64,000 nt of DNA from positions 21,541,295 to 21,605,294 of the forward strand of contig CP154956.1 in NCBI GenBank assembly GCA_039621445.1. Reading direction: 5' to 3'. This stretch comes from Euglena gracilis. Lineage: Eukaryota > Euglenida > Euglenophyceae > Euglenales. This document shows positions 61,567 through 64,000 of the stretch, in pieces; within the stretch, counting starts at the first letter, position 1, and every line of letters begins with the position of its first letter. The notes beneath the pieces are model-generated. The model saw only the letters and a list, made by a program, of their open reading frames with translations. It was not told the origin of the DNA and did no database searches. Both the position numbers and the translations under genes were made by a program.

Positions 61567-62160
61567 TCAGATCAGGGGGGGTACCGGGCTGGAGGGGGCT
61601 GGGCTGGGCTCGGTCGGTGAAGAACAAAATTTTCTAAAACATTTTTGCCATTTCCGACATTTTGATGGATGGAGCTTGGTCAAGGCTAGGGGGCTGTGAC
61701 CGGGAAGCTGTGATGAGGGGAAAAAATGCAGGCATAGGTGAGCTGGGCAGCCCAATTTGCTGGCCGGCCTGCGGCTTGCCCTGCGGCCAGTTTGCGGCCA
61801 GCTGGCCCGGTCTCCGGCCGGGCTGGACCCAACTTTATTTCACTGACCCCGGGGGGGGCTCCCAGCCCTAATTTGGGCTGCTGGCTGGATTTGAGCTGCT
61901 GGCTGGCTGGCTGGACCCCCCCCGGGGGGGTTGGGTACCCTTTGGCTTAAGAAAACCCCTGCCGGTGAGAACAACAACCAATGCTTCACCCGCTGCAGCT
62001 GTGCATCTCACACAAACGTGATGGACAACAACAACAACAACAACAACAAAAACAACAAACAACGTCTAAGTTGGGGGTAGCGTCCACGTCCAAGTCCCAA
62101 GTCTAACAAGTCTGAACCAATGTGCCATCCTCAAAAATCCAAAATTTGGGGCTGATTCCT
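61567..62160. other. Non-satellite segment beyond the array edge
   Basis: The edge begins GATCAGATCAGGGGGGG and continues into GC-rich sequence with repeated CTGG/GGCTGGCTGG motifs (about 61,740-61,930), then less biased sequence. No open frame with recognisable content and no RNA gene is visible. Confidence 0.6.
62025..62063 (+). repeat. AAC/ACA trinucleotide microsatellite
   Basis: A run of ACA units (ACAACAACAACAAC...) with one AAAA interruption. Confidence 0.92.
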
Positions 62161-62204
62161 CGGGGTGAATGCCAATTTGTGTGGGTGGATTCCTAACTAA
62201 GGGT

Positions 62205-62700
62205 GGGCCCGTTTTGGGCCGCCGACCCATTGACTTTGGGTCAAAACCGGGTCAAAAAAAGTCGAAAAAAATCGAAAAAAAATTTTTTTGCCCGAAACGA
62301 TGTTTTTTGGCCTTTCGGACCCGGAAAAACTGTTTTTCAGCCGAAAACGAGCGTTTTTCGACCCGCCAGCGCCACGTTTTGGACCGCCGACCCATTGACT
62401 TTGGGTCAAGGTCCGGTCAAAAAAGTCGAAAAAAATTTTTTTTGCCCAAAACGATGTTTTTTGGCCTCCCGGACCCGGAAAAACTGTTTTTGAGCCGAAA
62501 ACGAGCGTTTTTCGACCCGCCAGCGCCACGTTTTGGACCGCCGAACCATTGACTTTGGGTCAAAACCGGGTCAAAAAAGTCGAAAAAATCGAAAAAAAAA
62601 ATTTGCCCGAAACGATGTTTTTGGGCCTCCCGGACCCGGAAAAACTGTTTTTGAGCTGAAAATGAGCGCTTTTCGACCCACCACCGCCCGCTTTCTGGCA
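62205..62700 (+). repeat. Second tandem repeat family, unit about 154-165 bp
   Basis: The landmark GCCGACCCATTGACTTTGGG starts at 62,221 and 62,386, and with one change at 62,540 (spacings 165 and 154). Each unit runs through GGGTCAAAACCGGGTC, a GTCGAAAAAAATCG A-rich tract, AATTTTTTTTGCCC, CGGACCCGGAAAAACTG and GAGCGTTTTTCGACCCGCC. The size difference comes mainly from the A/T homopolymers. A further copy appears at 63,787-64,000. Frames over it are Phe/Lys-rich artefacts. Confidence 0.9.
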
Positions 62701-62810
62701 CAAAACCCATGTATTTCAGGCAAAAGAGCTCCATGGAGTGGGCTGGTATGTAGGAGGGTCAATGAAGGGGTGGGGGCGCGCTTATTAAGAGCTCAGCACT
62801 ATTCAAAACC

Positions 62811-62865
62811 TGGTAAGGGGGGGTAAGGGGTGGGTAAGGGGTGGGTGAGGGGGGGGGTGAGGAGG
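62811..62865 (+). repeat. G-rich minisatellite (TAAGGGGTGGG-type)
   Basis: Repeated GGGGTAAGGGGTGGG-like units ending in a nine-G run. At least four G-tracts are closely spaced, so a quadruplex is possible. It is not a canonical telomere repeat. Confidence 0.8.
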
Positions 62866-63084
62866 AAGTGTATGGGGATGTTGTTGATTATGCTGGTTGA
62901 CAAAACAGACAGCCGTCCCTGATGCCTGGATTGATAAAACAATCACCCTCACAACCCTCACAAAAAACCTCCACCTGGTTGTGACATTTCACGCCCATCC
63001 TTGTGCTGTGCATTTCGTTGAATAGGTTCCGCTCTTTTCCCTCAAAATCGACCAGAGACGAGGATGAGGTTTATTTTTTTTGCC

Positions 63085-63128
63085 GGGGGGGGGGCGGGGG
63101 GGGGGAGCCCCCCCCCCCCCCCCCCGGG
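63085..63128. repeat. G-run/C-run fold-back
   Basis: Two runs of ten G (separated by one C) are followed by AG and then 18 C, so the strand can fold on itself or form quadruplexes. Lengths here are prone to sequencing error. Confidence 0.85.
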
Positions 63129-63205
63129 CAATGGAGAAGTTCAATGGGTCCCGCTACTTGCCATCAAAATGATGCATCCGAAACATTTTTTGTCCCACAT
63201 GACTT

Positions 63206-63257
63206 GGGGTAAGGGGTGGGTAAAGGGTGGGTAAGGGGTGGGTGAGAGGGGGGGGGT
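63206..63257 (+). repeat. Second G-rich minisatellite
   Basis: GGGGTAAGGGGTGGGTAAAGGG and similar units, the same type as 62,811-62,865 and also ending in a G-run. Both copies lie within about 50 bp of the word GAGCTC, suggesting a shared dispersed repeat. Confidence 0.75.
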
Positions 63258-63300
63258 CGCTGAGCTCTTATCTCTTTAGAGTAAGAGCAAGGTTTACCAC

Positions 63301-63378
63301 CCCGGCCGGAGGGGGGGGCCGACCCCCCCCCCGCCCCCCCCGCCCCCCCCCCGCCCCCCCCCCCGCCCCCCCCCCTGG
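63301..63378. repeat. C-homopolymer tract with G interruptions
   Basis: After CCCGGCCGGA and eight G, the sequence is almost all C, interrupted by single G every 8-13 bases, to about 63,375. The complementary strand is strongly quadruplex-prone. Confidence 0.88.
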
Positions 63379-63489
63379 GTAGGCAATGGCCCCCGAGGAT
63401 TATCGATGTGATTGGATTTCCGGGCCCCCAAAGTGAATAGCCTATAGGTTAGGAGAGGATTTCTAGTTTCTAACGAGCCCTCATTTTGC

Positions 63490-63740
63490 CCCCAACTCCC
63501 CGCCAGTCCGGAGATATGGTCCGAGCAAAAAAGTTGTCTACCGTTTTTTTTTCAAAGAAATTTTGTTGGACCGGCAACAGGGGTCATTTTTGGGGTCAAA
63601 AAATCGAAAAATTCAAAATATCTCGAAAACGCTGGGGAGTTGAGAAAAAGTGAAGAGTACCTCATTCCACAACTTTGGGACGCCCTATCCACCGGTATTC
63701 GCAGTTTGGGCCAACTCCCCGCCTGGCCCGAGATATGGCC
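63490..63740. repeat. Short dispersed motif CAACTCCCC...GAGATATGG in direct and inverted copies
   Basis: CAACTCCCCGCC followed by GAGATATGG occurs at about 63,493 and 63,712, and a reverse-complement relative (ATATCTCGAAAACGCTGGGGAGTTG) at about 63,618-63,642. The spacing suggests overlapping units of an old repeat family. There is no coding signal. Confidence 0.6.
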
Positions 63741-63786
63741 GTTTTTCGGTCCAAATGGCCGTTTTGTACACTTTTCCCACTGTCCG

Positions 63787-64000
63787 ACTTAGCCGTTTTC
63801 GGGCCAAAAAGTGGAAAAAAATCGAAAAAATTTTTTTCGCCCAAAACCATGTTTTTGGGCCTCCCGGACCCGGAAAAAGTGTTTTTGAGCTGAAAATGAG
63901 CGTTTTTCGACCCGCCAGCGCCCCGTTTTGGTTCGCCAACCCATTGACTTTGGGTCAAAACCGGGTCAAAAAAGTCGAAAAAAATCGAAAAAATTTTTTT
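63787..64000 (+). repeat. Further copy of the 154-165-bp repeat, truncated by the window end
   Basis: From about 63,787 the sequence again follows the unit: TTCGCCCAAAACCATG, GGACCCGGAAAAAGTG, GAGCGTTTTTCGACCCGCC, CCATTGACTTTGGGTC and GTCGAAAAAAATCG, then runs off the window. Confidence 0.9.

Noticed and set aside
62169-62552. 127-residue Phe/Lys-rich frame and its antisense partners
   Set aside because: They arise from A/T homopolymers in the 154-165-bp repeat; the repeated peptide simply mirrors the repeat.
62811-62865. Telomeric or interstitial telomere repeat
   Set aside because: The units (TAAGGGGTGGG) are irregular and do not match TTAGGG, TTTAGGG or other common telomere repeats.
61567-64000. 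rRNA, tRNA or host protein gene beyond the array
   Set aside because: I find no conserved rRNA words, no tRNA-like arms with the usual boxes, and no frame with domain-like content.

Overview
This is eukaryotic, repeat-dominated DNA with no single-copy host gene that I can recognise. About 80% of the window is a tandem satellite with a 213-bp monomer. Embedded in it is one roughly 9.8-kb chromodomain-bearing Ty3/Gypsy-type retroelement, and the last 2.4 kb is low-complexity and repeat-rich DNA. The element type (Gag with CCHC knuckles, retropepsin, RT, RNase H, integrase with a GPY/F-like region and chromodomain) is known from plants, fungi, algae and some animals. I cannot name the host. A large satellite array carrying a chromodomain element suggests heterochromatin, possibly pericentromeric or centromeric, but that is inference.

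Layout. 1-47,546: satellite in one orientation, about 220 monomers, already under way at base 1. Divergence varies along the array. 1-10 kb is diverged and includes two near-identical copies of a 1,645-bp higher-order block (2,935-6,224). 10.2-13.0 kb is more uniform. 14.7-18.7 kb holds about three copies of a seven-monomer block (1,467 bp, the third one monomer shorter and interrupted by 50 bp of poly-T). Trimer (639-bp) blocks recur near 22.6-23.9, 27.9-28.7 and 60.2-60.9 kb. 33.0-39.5 kb is a core of about 30 almost identical monomers. 39.5-47.5 kb drifts away from the consensus again. 47,547-47,967 and 57,744-57,926 are satellite in the opposite orientation, a small inverted segment split by the retroelement. 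57,927-61,566 is forward satellite, diverged, about 17 monomers. 61,567-64,000 is non-satellite: a CTGG-rich stretch, an AAC microsatellite, a second 154-165-bp repeat family, G-rich minisatellites and long G/C homopolymers.

The retroelement (47,968-57,737) reads on the minus strand. It has 5'-TGTATG...CATACA-3' ends and is flanked by a 6-bp direct repeat TTCGGT, so the boundaries are sharp. From its 5' end it encodes an N-terminal segment, about 1.4 kb of coiled-coil sequence, a capsid-like segment, a CCHC knuckle, an Arg/Ser-rich tail with a second CCHC knuckle, an aspartic protease (DTG), a Thr/Pro-rich linker, a pre-RT module resembling a region of DIRS-type elements, RT (YIDD), RNase H, integrase (HHCC, D-54-D-35-E), a GPY/F-like region and a chromodomain. 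The reading frame is broken by at least four in-frame stops and several frameshifts. Many of the frameshifts fall exactly on homopolymers, so decay and assembly error both need considering. I could not find a matching pair of long terminal repeats, which is odd for an element with an intact target duplication.

The short open frames scattered through the satellite are by-products of a 71-codon period and are not annotated as genes.
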